Shown here: positions 54,531-62,821 of the stretch, one piece after another
Numbering within the stretch: position 1 is the first letter of the stretch
Layout: each line of letters begins with the position of its first letter
Assembly (NCBI GenBank): GCA_900317345.1
Contig: ONGK01000008.1
Location: 1-64,000, forward strand
Direction of reading: 5' to 3'
DNA: 64,000 nt
DNA from: an uncultured Bacteroidales bacterium
GTDB lineage: Bacteria > Bacteroidota > Bacteroidia > Bacteroidales > Paludibacteraceae
Translations under genes and position numbers: made by a program
The notes under the pieces: model-generated
The model's database searches: none
What the model was told of the DNA's origin: nothing
What the model saw: the letters and a program-made list of their open reading frames with translations, nothing else

Positions 54531-56510
54531 TTATCCTATCACTTTCAGCCTCTCCAATACGCTATCGCCCAATGCGGTCTTTTTCTCGATATGCTCAAGC
54601 ACCGCTTTGACAAATGAATTAGACTCAAAACTACCGCGCACTTCCTCGAAGTCAGCTTCTGCCTGACGACGGTCTCCGTCCACGCCGAAACCGGTTTGAC
54701 TGTTGAGGTCGAATTCCTTGCGGGCGTCATCATAGACCATTTTGTCCAGTTTGACCACCGCGTCTTTCCATTCCTCCACTGTGCGGCGGATCTGCTCAAT
54801 GGTCACATGCTCCACATCGCAGCCCCATACCTGCTCCAGTTTCTCCAGCGCCCAGGTCCATTCGTACGAGTAGTAGTTCGCATGTATCTGCTCGAGACGT
54901 GCCTGAACGTCATCGAGACCAATACCGCCTTTCTCCACATCATCCAGCAATTGCTTCACCTCGTTGCGGGGAGCAATCAGACCTGCGAGGTCCACCCAGT
55001 CGCCCGAACCGGCAGGACTGTCAGGACGCAAAGCGGCGCGCACATCGTCTATCGTACGCAAATCCTTACCTTCCAAGCGGCTAATAAGGCTGTTGCCAAG
55101 GAACTTCTGAATACCTATCGTATAGAGTTCACGACCGTGACGAAGCGACGAATTGCGAATCTTGCAGTTCTTGTAGCCGTATACTTCCGTGTTCTCTCCG
55201 CTCAGCGCTTGCAGTTCGTTGAGCACCTCTCGGCCACGCCACATCTTCTGTACGGTGTACGGACTAAGCAGGTTGAAGTTAATCTGGTCCAACTTATGCG
55301 GGTCCTTACGGTTGTCGCGTTTCGGCCATTTCTGTGCGTCACGAATCGTACCCACAGTACGCAGATTGGCGCCCGGAACAAGATAACTCTCCGAATTATT
55401 CTCTATTAGATACGAGAACGGCAGTTCCGATGTGTCGGCGTGGTGCGTATGACGGCCCATGACCAGCGAGAATGCACCTATCTTACTCGGCCACAGCAGG
55501 TAACTGTCACTCGTCGTCTTGGCGCCGCGCTCCGCAATACCCTGGTGAATAGGACCGAGTTTATACATATGATTGCTCTGGTTGCTACCCGAACCTGCGT
55601 TGAGGAACGAGAACATACCCGCAATGAGCAGCGTGCTCTTATGGTGCGTCACGGTGTACGGACCTGCGAAGATAGCACAAGCCTCGCCGTGCATGCCCTG
55701 GCAGTTACTGAAGAACAGACTCTCGCCCGCCGAATAGTGTTTGTCAAAGATACAACCCTGACCAACGAAGCACTTGTCCACCAGCGTTGAATCGCCGATA
55801 TACACGCCCGAAGAGATAATAAAATCTGCACATTTCACACCGCTGCCCAAACGCACAGGTGCTGCTTCATTGGAGTTGATAGTACCGTTCTTCAGGCGGC
55901 TCACACCGCTCAACTCCGCGTAGTCACCCACGCGCACATTCTTGATACTGCCGCAGTTGAGAATACGTACATTATTGCCAATATAGCCGTGGTCGGATGC
56001 CTGCGCCTCAGCATATGCATCGATCTGGCGCTCCAGTTCATGAATCATCGCCGGACGGTGACGGTAGAACGTCAGAATATAGGCCAGACTGGCGCTCAGC
56101 TCATTGAAGATAGGTATCTCGCGACCGCCGCCTTCGTTCATCACCGGCACACGCACACCGTTGCCGAACGTGCTCTTGCGGTCCACGAGGATAGCATTCA
56201 CGTTCTCAATGCAGGTGTTGTCGCCGATATGATAATTGGCGATATAGTTGTGGATGTTGTACAGGTGCGCCTCGTTGCCTACTTCGCAGTTATGCAACGT
56301 AGCATTGTAGATGCCCGAATGAATCATCAGTCCACCCGGCAACTCAATCTCACGACTGAAAACGCCTAATCGGTTATGGCCCGAGAAATTCGTGTTACGC
56401 ACATATCGCGCGTCGAAATTCTCTGCCACTTCCACCTCGTTCCAGTCATGCGCCGCACATCCCTGTGCCTCCATCTGCGCAATCTCTGCGCTTGTTAACT
56501 TTCTATACAT
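54531..56510 (-). CDS. DUF4954 family protein (left-handed beta-helix)
   Basis: 659 residues. The N-terminal two thirds (about 60-300) show hexapeptide-like repeats (CEVGNEAHLYNIHNYIANYHIGDNTC; NVRVGDYAELSGVSRLKNGTI; SSGVYIGDSTLVDKCFVGQGC), as in acyl- and nucleotidyl-transferase beta-helices. The C-terminal third is helical. This matches the Bacteroidota DUF4954 family, annotated only as uncharacterised and possibly linked to sugar-nucleotide metabolism. Lies between dnaN and rnz; it was not recognised as a known enzyme. Confidence 0.85.
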   Translation of the reverse strand: MYRKLTSAEIAQMEAQGCAAHDWNEVEVAENFDARYVRNTNFSGHNRLGVFSREIELPGGLMIHSGIYNATLHNCEVGNEAHLYNIHNYIANYHIGDNTCIENVNAILVDRKSTFGNGVRVPVMNEGGGREIPIFNELSASLAYILTFYRHRPAMIHELERQIDAYAEAQASDHGYIGNNVRILNCGSIKNVRVGDYAELSGVSRLKNGTINSNEAAPVRLGSGVKCADFIISSGVYIGDSTLVDKCFVGQGCIFDKHYSAGESLFFSNCQGMHGEACAIFAGPYTVTHHKSTLLIAGMFSFLNAGSGSNQSNHMYKLGPIHQGIAERGAKTTSDSYLLWPSKIGAFSLVMGRHTHHADTSELPFSYLIENNSESYLVPGANLRTVGTIRDAQKWPKRDNRKDPHKLDQINFNLLSPYTVQKMWRGREVLNELQALSGENTEVYGYKNCKIRNSSLRHGRELYTIGIQKFLGNSLISRLEGKDLRTIDDVRAALRPDSPAGSGDWVDLAGLIAPRNEVKQLLDDVEKGGIGLDDVQARLEQIHANYYSYEWTWALEKLEQVWGCDVEHVTIEQIRRTVEEWKDAVVKLDKMVYDDARKEFDLNSQTGFGVDGDRRQAEADFEEVRGSFESNSFVKAVLEHIEKKTALGDSVLERLKVIG

Positions 56511-56513
56511 TTG

Positions 56514-56579
56514 TGTCTTTTGTCTTTTAGTGAGCGTCGCGAACGGTCTTTTGTCTTTCTACTTTGAGCGAAGCGGTCT
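56514..56579 (-). repeat. Dispersed repeat R1, intergenic copy
   Basis: Minus strand reads AGACCGCTTCGCTCAAAG, TAGAAAGACAAAAGACCG, TTCGCGACGCTCACTAAAAG, ACAAAAGACAC. This is the cleanest copy, with two units between dnaN and DUF4954. Confidence 0.7.
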
Positions 56580-56580
56580 A

Positions 56581-57705
56581 TTAATCATTCAGCAGCATCG
56601 GCATCAGCAACATGAGCACATCTTCGTTCTCCTCGTTCTCTGCCGGCAGAATCAGTCCTGCACGTGCCGGGTCTGCCAGTTTGAGTTGCACATCCGCCGA
56701 AGCAATCGACGACAGCAGGTCAATCAGGAACGGAGCCTTGAAACCGATGGCCATCGGCGTGCCGTTGTATGAGCATGTAATAACCTCTTCTGCGCTGGTC
56801 GAGAAGTCGATGTCCTGTGCAGAAATCTTTATCTGGTTCTCGCTCAGCGCCAGACGCAACTGTGCGGTACCGTTGTTCGCAAATACTGCCACGCGCTTGC
56901 AAGCGTTAATCATCGTCTGACGATCTACCGTCACGATGTTCTGGTTACCCTGCGGAATAACGGCATTGTAGTTCGGGAAACGACCCTCAATCTGACGGCA
57001 TACCACAATCGTGTTGCCAAACTCAAAGCGTGCGTTCTTTGCGCCGAATGTCACTTTCACGTCCTCATCCTCTTTGGCCAGCAGGTTCTTGAGCAGACTT
57101 GCCGGTTTCTTCGGCAGGATGAAGCTGGCTGCCACGCCCGCTGCAACGCCGCTGTTCGTATAGCGAACCAGACGGTGTGCATCAGTAGCCACCATCGTCA
57201 CTTTATCCTCAGCGATGTCGAAGAAGATACCGTTCATCACAGGACGCAGGTCATCGTCTGCGGTGCAGAAGATGGTCTTCTCGATGGCACTCTGCAGGAT
57301 ACCGGCCGGAAGCGTAAGCGTCTTTGCCTCTGCCTCAGCGCCTGGCATCTCCGGATACTCGTTGCCATTCACGCCTACGAAAGAGTACGTACCGTTCTGG
57401 CTTACCATATTCACAGCGAAATTGTTCTCGTCGATGGTGAATGCCAGCGGTTGCTCGCTGAACTCCTTGAGCGTCTCCAGCAGCAACTTGGCTGCGGATG
57501 CTACTTTGCCGGAACCTTCCACACCATCCACCTCCACTGCGGTGCGGATGGTTGTCTCGCCGTCCGAAGCCGTCAGTCTCAGCTCGTTTCCTACTAAATC
57601 AAACAGCACATCATCCAGGATGGGCAACGCATTCTTGTTGGCAATCACGCGGCTTACGGCCTGCAATTGTGAAAAGAGTTTTGAACTCGATACATTGAAT
57701 TTCAT
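56581..57705 (-). CDS. dnaN: DNA polymerase III beta subunit (sliding clamp)
   Basis: 374 residues, the standard length. Ring-shaped dimer that tethers the replicase to DNA and recruits MutS, Pol IV and Hda-like partners. Opening MKFNVSSSKLFSQLQAVSRVIANKNALPILDDVLF, middle TLPAGILQSAIEKTIFCTADDDLRPVMNGIFF, ATDAHRLVRY and the C-terminal VLMLLMPMLLND that closes the partner-binding pocket. No dnaA or recF next to it; it starts the long co-directional run to 45.7 kb. Confidence 0.97.
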   Translation of the reverse strand: MKFNVSSSKLFSQLQAVSRVIANKNALPILDDVLFDLVGNELRLTASDGETTIRTAVEVDGVEGSGKVASAAKLLLETLKEFSEQPLAFTIDENNFAVNMVSQNGTYSFVGVNGNEYPEMPGAEAEAKTLTLPAGILQSAIEKTIFCTADDDLRPVMNGIFFDIAEDKVTMVATDAHRLVRYTNSGVAAGVAASFILPKKPASLLKNLLAKEDEDVKVTFGAKNARFEFGNTIVVCRQIEGRFPNYNAVIPQGNQNIVTVDRQTMINACKRVAVFANNGTAQLRLALSENQIKISAQDIDFSTSAEEVITCSYNGTPMAIGFKAPFLIDLLSSIASADVQLKLADPARAGLILPAENEENEDVLMLLMPMLLND

Positions 57706-57801
57706 ATTCGTATAGTTTTTTAGTTATTTGTCTTCGTTTTTTTCGCGTCTTCTTCCTACGTCTCACGCGTACACATGAATGCATACAACACATTCAGCCC
57801 G

Positions 57802-57833
57802 CAAAATTACAACTTTTTTTTCATATACGCAAG
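57802..57833 (-). promoter_or_regulatory. Promoter of dnaN and downstream genes
   Basis: Minus strand: CTTG, 20 nt starting CGTATATG and ending GTTG, then TAATTTTG and C. It predicts a leader of about 90 nt. Confidence 0.75.
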
Positions 57834-57862
57834 TTTTTTCTCTAAATATTTCGTTATTTACG

Positions 57863-57889
57863 AAAAAAAGTGCCCGAAAGGACACTATT
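57863..57889 (-). terminator. Terminator after fcl
   Basis: GTGTCC and GGGCAC pair (one G-U) around TTTC and are followed on the minus strand by TTTTTT. Confidence 0.8.
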
Positions 57890-57927
57890 TCTTCTTTCTT
57901 GCGCAACAATTCGGTCGAAAAGTCGTC

Positions 57928-58869
57928 TTATCGCTCTGCGCGCATCGGGTTTGTGAGAAAATCCTGATATGCCATTCGGATACCGTCTTCCAACTCGGTC
58001 TTGTAGGTCCAGCCAAGCGCTTGGGCTTTGCTTACATCGAGCAGTTTGCGGGGCGTTCCGTCAGGACGCGATGCGTCCCATCGTATCTCGCCTTGGTAGC
58101 CTACAACTTTTGCCACAAGTTCCGTCAATTCCCTGATACTCAATTCCTTACCCGTTCCGGCATTCACCGTCTCGTTGCCCGAATAGTTATTCATCAGAAA
58201 AACGCAGAGATTCGCAAGATCATCTACATACAGAAACTCTCGCAGCGGCTTTCCGGTACCCCAACATGTGACGTACGGCGCGCCGCTCTCTTTCGCTTCA
58301 TGAAAACGCCGGATGAGTGCTGGCAGCACATGACTGTGCTCTGGGTGGTAGTTGTCGTTTGGTCCGTAGAGGTTAGTCGGCATGACGGAGATATAATCGG
58401 TGCCGTACTGGCGGTTAAGAAACTCGCAGTATTTGAGTCCGCTAATCTTCGCCAGCGCGTACGCCTCATTCGTCTTCTCCAACTCGCCTGTCAGCAAGCA
58501 ATTCTCTTTCATCGGCTGCGGAGCGAGACGCGGATAGATGCAACTTGAACCAAGGAACTCCAGTTTCTTACAGCCGTTTTTCCAGGCTGCGTGAATGACG
58601 TTCATCTCAAGAATCATGTTGTCGTACATGAAGTCCGCAAGGGCGTTCTGGTTCGCCACAATTCCACCTACTTTAGCAGCAGCAAGGAACACATATTCGG
58701 GCTTCTCAGCGGCAAAAAACGCCTCTACAGCCTCTTGGCGACACAAGTCCAGTTCCTTGTGCGTACGGGTGATGATATTCGTATATCCCTGCCGCTGCAG
58801 CTCCCGCACGATGGCGCTTCCCACCATACCTCTGTGTCCCGCTACATATATCTTTGAATTTAAGTTCAT
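57928..58869 (-). CDS. fcl: GDP-L-fucose synthase
   Basis: 313 residues from the ATG at 58869, chosen because GGAAAG precedes it and [17 protein letters not shown] is the natural start; a longer frame to 58920 overlaps gmd. An NADPH-dependent epimerase-reductase converting GDP-4-keto-6-deoxymannose to GDP-L-fucose. Rossmann motif [10 protein letters not shown], catalytic S-x-C region [15 protein letters not shown] and Y-x-x-x-K in [15 protein letters not shown]. Directly after gmd, completing the pathway; L-fucose is used on surface glycans and glycoproteins of Bacteroidales. Confidence 0.94.
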   Translation of the reverse strand: MNLNSKIYVAGHRGMVGSAIVRELQRQGYTNIITRTHKELDLCRQEAVEAFFAAEKPEYVFLAAAKVGGIVANQNALADFMYDNMILEMNVIHAAWKNGCKKLEFLGSSCIYPRLAPQPMKENCLLTGELEKTNEAYALAKISGLKYCEFLNRQYGTDYISVMPTNLYGPNDNYHPEHSHVLPALIRRFHEAKESGAPYVTCWGTGKPLREFLYVDDLANLCVFLMNNYSGNETVNAGTGKELSIRELTELVAKVVGYQGEIRWDASRPDGTPRKLLDVSKAQALGWTYKTELEDGIRMAYQDFLTNPMRAER

Positions 58870-58909
58870 CTTTCCATCATTGAGCGACTTTGCCGCGCTC
58901 ATTCCATCA

Positions 58910-59983
58910 TTATTTAACAATGCCTTTCTCCAGATATTCAGCCAGGTTCACATGCTGGCTCCTTACTTTCAGCATATCATGCTTCACCATCAGTTCGACC
59001 AGTTGCTCAAAACTTGTGCTTTGAGGATTCCACCCTAACTCACGCTTTGCTTTGCTCGGATCACCCAGCAGGTTCACAACATCCGTCGGCCGATAGAAGT
59101 CCGGACTCACAGCTACCACTACCTTTCCGGTCTTCACGTCAATACCTTTCTCGTCAATACCTTTGCCTTCCCAGCGAAGCTCGATACCCACATGCCGGAA
59201 AGCAAGCGTAGCGAACTCGCGTACGGTGTGTTGAACACCGGTAGCAATAACGAAGTCATCCGGCTTCGGCTGTTGCAGCATAAGCCACATGCACTCCACA
59301 TAATCTTTGGCGTAACCCCAGTCTCGCAACGAGTCAAGATTACCCAGATACAAACAATCCTGCATACCCTGTGCAATACGTGCTGCAGCAAGGGTTATCT
59401 TACGTGTCACAAAGGTCTCGCCGCGGCGCTCCGACTCATGATTGAATAGGATTCCCGAGCAGCAGAACATACCGTACGCCTCGCGGTACTCTTTGATAAT
59501 CCAATAGCCGTATAACTTCGCCACAGCATAAGGACTGTACGGATGAAATGGCGTCGTCTCATTCTGCGGCACTTCCTCCACTTTACCGTACAACTCACTG
59601 GTCGAAGCCTGATAGATACGGCATGTCTGGGTTAGATGGTTTGTACGCACAGCCTCCAGGATACGCAACACACCTACGGCATCCACATCTGCTGTGAACT
59701 CCGGCGCGTCGAACGACACCTGCACATGACTCTGCGCAGCAAGGTTATAAATCTCATCCGGCTGAACCTGTCCCACCAGTTTGACCAGCGACATCGAGTC
59801 GCTCATATCCGCGTAATGCAAGTGAAAATGCGGTGTACCTTCCAAATGTGCGATACGCTCGCGGTAATCTACGGAACTGCGGCGAATGATGCCGTGGACC
59901 TCATAATCTTTCGACAGCAGGAACTCCGCCAGATACGATCCGTCCTGTCCCGTCACGCCGGTAATCAATGCTCTTTTTGCCAT
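58910..59983 (-). CDS. gmd: GDP-mannose 4,6-dehydratase
   Basis: 357 residues. Converts GDP-D-mannose to GDP-4-keto-6-deoxy-D-mannose. Rossmann motif [16 protein letters not shown], nucleotide recognition [27 protein letters not shown] and catalytic Y-x-x-x-K in [12 protein letters not shown]. The stretch after RRSS ([12 protein letters not shown]) differs from the more common SFNTGRI form, marking a variant subgroup. Followed by fcl. Confidence 0.94.
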   Translation of the reverse strand: MAKRALITGVTGQDGSYLAEFLLSKDYEVHGIIRRSSVDYRERIAHLEGTPHFHLHYADMSDSMSLVKLVGQVQPDEIYNLAAQSHVQVSFDAPEFTADVDAVGVLRILEAVRTNHLTQTCRIYQASTSELYGKVEEVPQNETTPFHPYSPYAVAKLYGYWIIKEYREAYGMFCCSGILFNHESERRGETFVTRKITLAAARIAQGMQDCLYLGNLDSLRDWGYAKDYVECMWLMLQQPKPDDFVIATGVQHTVREFATLAFRHVGIELRWEGKGIDEKGIDVKTGKVVVAVSPDFYRPTDVVNLLGDPSKAKRELGWNPQSTSFEQLVELMVKHDMLKVRSQHVNLAEYLEKGIVK

Positions 59984-60002
59984 ATAAATCCGAATTAGCG
60001 TG

Positions 60003-60034
60003 CAAATTTACTACAAAAAATTGGAATTACCAAA
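60003..60034 (-). promoter_or_regulatory. Promoter of gmd-fcl
   Basis: Minus strand: TTTG, 20 nt, then TAAATTTG and C, about 20 bp before the gmd start. Confidence 0.75.
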
Positions 60035-60096
60035 TAAATTGGTATAAAAATCAAATTATGCTCGCATAAATGAGAGTTTTTACCGGTTTATTTGGA

Positions 60097-60116
60097 GTTC
60101 GCAAAACTTTGCGAAC
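60097..60116. repeat. Perfect inverted repeat
   Basis: GTTCGCAAA, two bases, TTTGCGAAC. Nine perfect pairs with a 2-nt centre suit a dimeric protein site better than an RNA hairpin. Confidence 0.75.
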
Positions 60117-60117
60117 G

Positions 60118-60166
60118 TAAATTCGGAGGGAACCCACCCCGTAGGGGAAGGGGCGTGCCGAATTTA
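60118..60166. repeat. Large stem-loop element
   Basis: Outer arms TAAATTCGG (60118-60126) and CCGAATTTA (60158-60166) are perfectly complementary. An inner stem CCC-ACCCC / GGGGA-AGGG surrounds GTA. Confidence 0.7.
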
Positions 60167-60226
60167 CAACAAATTTTAGTTACTACATATTTTACAAGGC
60201 GGAGTCCGAAGTTACAACAAATTTTA
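60152..60226 (+). repeat. Direct repeat pair GGCG..CCGAAnTTACAACAAATTTTA
   Basis: The word TTACAACAAATTTTA occurs at 60164-60178 and 60212-60226, each preceded by CCGAA and, a few bases earlier, GGCG. The unit spacing is 48 bp. Confidence 0.7.
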
Positions 60227-60243
60227 TGTTTTTCTCATTTTTA

Positions 60244-60275
60244 TTTGCATATATCCGAAAAAAGCCGTACCTTTG
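60244..60275 (+). promoter_or_regulatory. Promoter of the 125-residue protein gene
   Basis: TTTG, 20 nt starting CATATATCC, then TACCTTTG and C. Confidence 0.8.
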
Positions 60276-60297
60276 CAGCGTCTTTTATGCTTATAAA

Positions 60298-60352
60298 GAC
60301 GAATTATTGACGAATTATTGACGAATTATTAACGAATTATTAACGAACTATT
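60298..60352 (+). repeat. 11-bp tandem repeat, 5 units, in a gene leader
   Basis: GACGAATTATT three times, then AACGAATTATT and AACGAACTATT. It lies between the start point (about 60280) and the ATG at 60381, so it is transcribed. Confidence 0.9.
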
Positions 60353-60380
60353 TCTGTAATCACACTATAACCACAGTATT

Positions 60381-60758
60381 ATGGCACATGTAGAACCATC
60401 ACTCGCTTTTGACCACTTTAGTGGCAAATTATCTTCTAAGGAACGCATCGTTATGCGCACTCGCTACGGACGCACACATGCGTACGCTTACAATCATCCG
60501 TACAAAGGCCCTATCTCGGAGAACCGGAAGCCTATCATAAGTGCTTTCACACAAGCATCAAAGCAATGCAAACTTGAGATGGCCGACCCGCAGCGCCTCG
60601 CCTATTGGCAGACGCAATATGCGCAGTACACGAAAATGGCAAAACGCCATCCGGCAAAAGCCAACGAACGTTTCATCGGCACCAAGACGGACAAGTACTA
60701 TGTCTCTCTCCGAGGCTTCATCATCGCCTCCCTCTCCGTCCAACTGAGAACAGCGTAA
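60381..60758 (+). CDS. Small basic protein of unknown function
   Basis: 125 residues, no signal peptide. It starts MAHVEPSLAFDHFSGKLSSK and is rich in Lys, Arg, Tyr and Gln. The opening 'S-x-K-x-x...Y-G-R-T-H-A-Y-A-Y-N-H-P' pattern recalls short Bacteroidales proteins often seen with mobile or phage-like genes, with the form 'SGKLG...R...G-x-x-Y-v-R', but the match is weak. It has its own promoter and an unusual repeat leader, and stands at the border between housekeeping genes and the glycan locus. Function not assigned; RNA- or DNA-binding is possible from its charge. Confidence 0.7.
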   Translation: MAHVEPSLAFDHFSGKLSSKERIVMRTRYGRTHAYAYNHPYKGPISENRKPIISAFTQASKQCKLEMADPQRLAYWQTQYAQYTKMAKRHPAKANERFIGTKTDKYYVSLRGFIIASLSVQLRTA

Positions 60759-60803
60759 TACCCTGCCTCCTTCGACGCTCAGCGCATATTTTTTCCATTT
60801 TTA

Positions 60804-60834
60804 TTTGCATATTTCCCCAAAAGTTGTACCTTTG
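60804..60834 (+). promoter_or_regulatory. Promoter of the GT2 glycosyltransferase
   Basis: TTTG, 19 nt starting CATATTTCC and ending GTTG, then TACCTTTG and C; the start codon follows within 10 bp, so the leader is very short. Confidence 0.75.
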
Positions 60835-60842
60835 CTGACAAT

Positions 60843-61814
60843 ATGAAAACTACTAAGGATAGAATTCTCATTTCCACAATCATCCCCTCATATAATCGTG
60901 CAGAGACAGTTGGGGATACCATTAATAGCATCCTTGCCCAGCAAGTGGACGCTGATATTGAAATTATCATTGGGGATGATTGTTCTACAGATAATGTCCG
61001 CGATATATTACTTGCTTTCGAAGAAAAATATCCAAACATTATACATCTCATTTTCCATGAAAACAATATCGGTTTAGGCGCGAATTGGGCGACATGCGTA
61101 AAAGCGTGTCAAGGGAAATACATATGCAATTGCGATAATGATGATTATTGGCACAAGCCTAACAAGTTACAATTGCAGTTAGATTTTATGGAATCCCACC
61201 CACAAAGTAATATCTGTGTTACTAATCATCGCACTCACAATAGGAAGACGGGCGAGATAAAAGAATGTCTGGCTATGATTAACCACGCAGATATTCAGCG
61301 GGACATGTGGGATAATGGACATTTCTGCAATGCCACTATAATGTATAGAACTGATTTCTTGAAAGCACATCTCGACTTGAACGAATTTATCAATCGACAC
61401 CTATCATTGCAGGACTGGCCCACGTGGGTCATTCTAACAGCATACACAGATATAGATGTCATTCCTGTATCCACTGCCACTTGTGGAGTAGAAACAACAT
61501 CCATTACCCGCCCAGCATCCGTAGAGCAACTTGCAAGACGCTATGAAAAAGACAAAGAGGTGTGCAGATATTTAGGAGAATTATTCCCTAAGAAGTTTCC
61601 TTTTACAGATAGTGATTGGAATAGGTTCGTTGCAGGTAGACTGATAGCAGAAGCGTATGAGACAAATGATTTTCAGAGTGCAAAATATTATAGCCAGCAA
61701 CACCCGACTGGGATATCTAAACTAAAAGCATCTTGTGCACACTACAAATGGACGTTCAATCTATTCATTAAATTACATCTACTGCATAGGGCACTGACAA
61801 GTAGATTCTCATAG
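60843..61814 (+). CDS. Glycosyltransferase family 2
   Basis: 323 residues. GT-A fold: SYNRAETVGDTINSILAQ, IEIIIGDDCSTDNVRDIL, and the metal-binding acidic motif CNCDNDDYW. Central acceptor region has DWPTWVILTAY. Transfers a sugar from a nucleotide donor to a growing surface glycan; the specific sugar cannot be read. Strongly AT-rich relative to gmd/fcl, as often for exchanged polysaccharide genes. Its promoter is separate from those before it and it converges with the next glycosyltransferase gene. Confidence 0.85.
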   Translation: MKTTKDRILISTIIPSYNRAETVGDTINSILAQQVDADIEIIIGDDCSTDNVRDILLAFEEKYPNIIHLIFHENNIGLGANWATCVKACQGKYICNCDNDDYWHKPNKLQLQLDFMESHPQSNICVTNHRTHNRKTGEIKECLAMINHADIQRDMWDNGHFCNATIMYRTDFLKAHLDLNEFINRHLSLQDWPTWVILTAYTDIDVIPVSTATCGVETTSITRPASVEQLARRYEKDKEVCRYLGELFPKKFPFTDSDWNRFVAGRLIAEAYETNDFQSAKYYSQQHPTGISKLKASCAHYKWTFNLFIKLHLLHRALTSRFS

Positions 61815-61834
61815 CAAGCACCTTACAAAAAAAA

Positions 61835-62809
61835 CTACACGATATATTTTAACACTTTGTCTATGCCACGCACCAAGATATTGTCGTGGTATTTTTGTGT
61901 CCATCTCAAATAGGCATGAACTAGTTTCATACACCATGAGCGAGGGTCTTCCACGCCTAGATAGGTGAGCATCGGTTCTTCCCAGATATCTATCTTTGCA
62001 TAATGTTTCGGACCATTTTTTTGAATTAGTTTCTTGCATTCATCAAGCAGAATAGGCATTGTTTCTGTATCCACTAATTCGAATATATCAACATCTTTCC
62101 ATAGCCATTGTGGCAGCAATTCCCCATCACCATTCTCTTCTTCCGTTTGCATTGTAGTGTGATAATATCTACTCAATTGGACGATTGAACGATGATTTTT
62201 GTCATAATCAATCATTCCGTAATAATGATTCTTGATATAGGTCCATTTGACGTTATAGGAGCCAAAATGCAATATCGGAAAATCATTAATGTGGCGTTCT
62301 AATCCTCCATAATGATATGGAAGGCAATGTGTGTGCATATCACGATTTTGATTATCAAATGGTGTAAAATCATCATCATGAAATATTCGGTACATATTTG
62401 CATCATGGGTCGCAATATAATGATTGTTGAAAGGCAGAATGTTCGCCCACTCCATAACAAACATATCTGTAGGTTTGGAAGATAAAATCATTTGTGCATC
62501 TTTCGTTTCCAACCAATTAGCCGGCAATATCTCATCTATCGCTAAATATATAAGAATTTTATCTCCCTCTATCTGGCGTGCTCTATTTAAAGCCATGACA
62601 CACCTACGAGTCTCACTATACGACATATCCTGATCATCTATCAGAATAACCTTATCATATGTTGCACATATTTCACGAGTTTCATCAGTGGACATCTGGT
62701 CCACGATAATTATATAATCCGCCCATCGAGAATTTGCCTCGCAAAAAGCACGCGTTACCCAGCCATAGTTTCTGGTAGCAGAAAGACATATTAACAAGGG
62801 TCTATTCAT
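61835..62809 (-). CDS. Glycosyltransferase (GT2-like)
   Basis: 324 residues. Opening LLICLSATRNYGWVTRAFCEA and ADYIIIVDQMSTDETREIC are the nucleotide-sugar site of GT-A enzymes; LIYLAIDEILPANWLET holds an acidic motif (A-I-D-E) in the place of D-x-D. The C-terminal half is rich in His, Tyr and Trp. Likely part of the surface-glycan locus with its neighbours. Follows the sulfatase-fold gene by 12 bp on the same strand, so these two are probably one unit. Confidence 0.8.
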   Translation of the reverse strand: MNRPLLICLSATRNYGWVTRAFCEANSRWADYIIIVDQMSTDETREICATYDKVILIDDQDMSYSETRRCVMALNRARQIEGDKILIYLAIDEILPANWLETKDAQMILSSKPTDMFVMEWANILPFNNHYIATHDANMYRIFHDDDFTPFDNQNRDMHTHCLPYHYGGLERHINDFPILHFGSYNVKWTYIKNHYYGMIDYDKNHRSIVQLSRYYHTTMQTEEENGDGELLPQWLWKDVDIFELVDTETMPILLDECKKLIQKNGPKHYAKIDIWEEPMLTYLGVEDPRSWCMKLVHAYLRWTQKYHDNILVRGIDKVLKYIV

Positions 62810-62821
62810 ATGACATTCCTT

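Larger units (their letters stand above)
59984..60380. other. 397-bp structured intergenic region between gmd and a small gene
   Basis: No gene. Contains the gmd promoter (60003-60034), a perfect 9-bp inverted repeat (60097-60116), a larger stem-loop (60118-60166), a duplicated unit (60152-60178 and 60199-60226), a plus-strand promoter (60244-60275) and an 11-bp x 5 array in the leader (60298-60352). Confidence 0.8.

Noticed and set aside
60159..60190. Additional minus-strand promoter (TAAATTCG) in the structured element
   Set aside because: The -7-like word departs from TAnnTTTG and no TTTG lies 20 nt upstream; it fits better as part of the direct repeat.
60298..60352. CRISPR-like array
   Set aside because: Units are 11 bp, directly abutting, with no spacers and no cas genes nearby; it is a plain tandem repeat.
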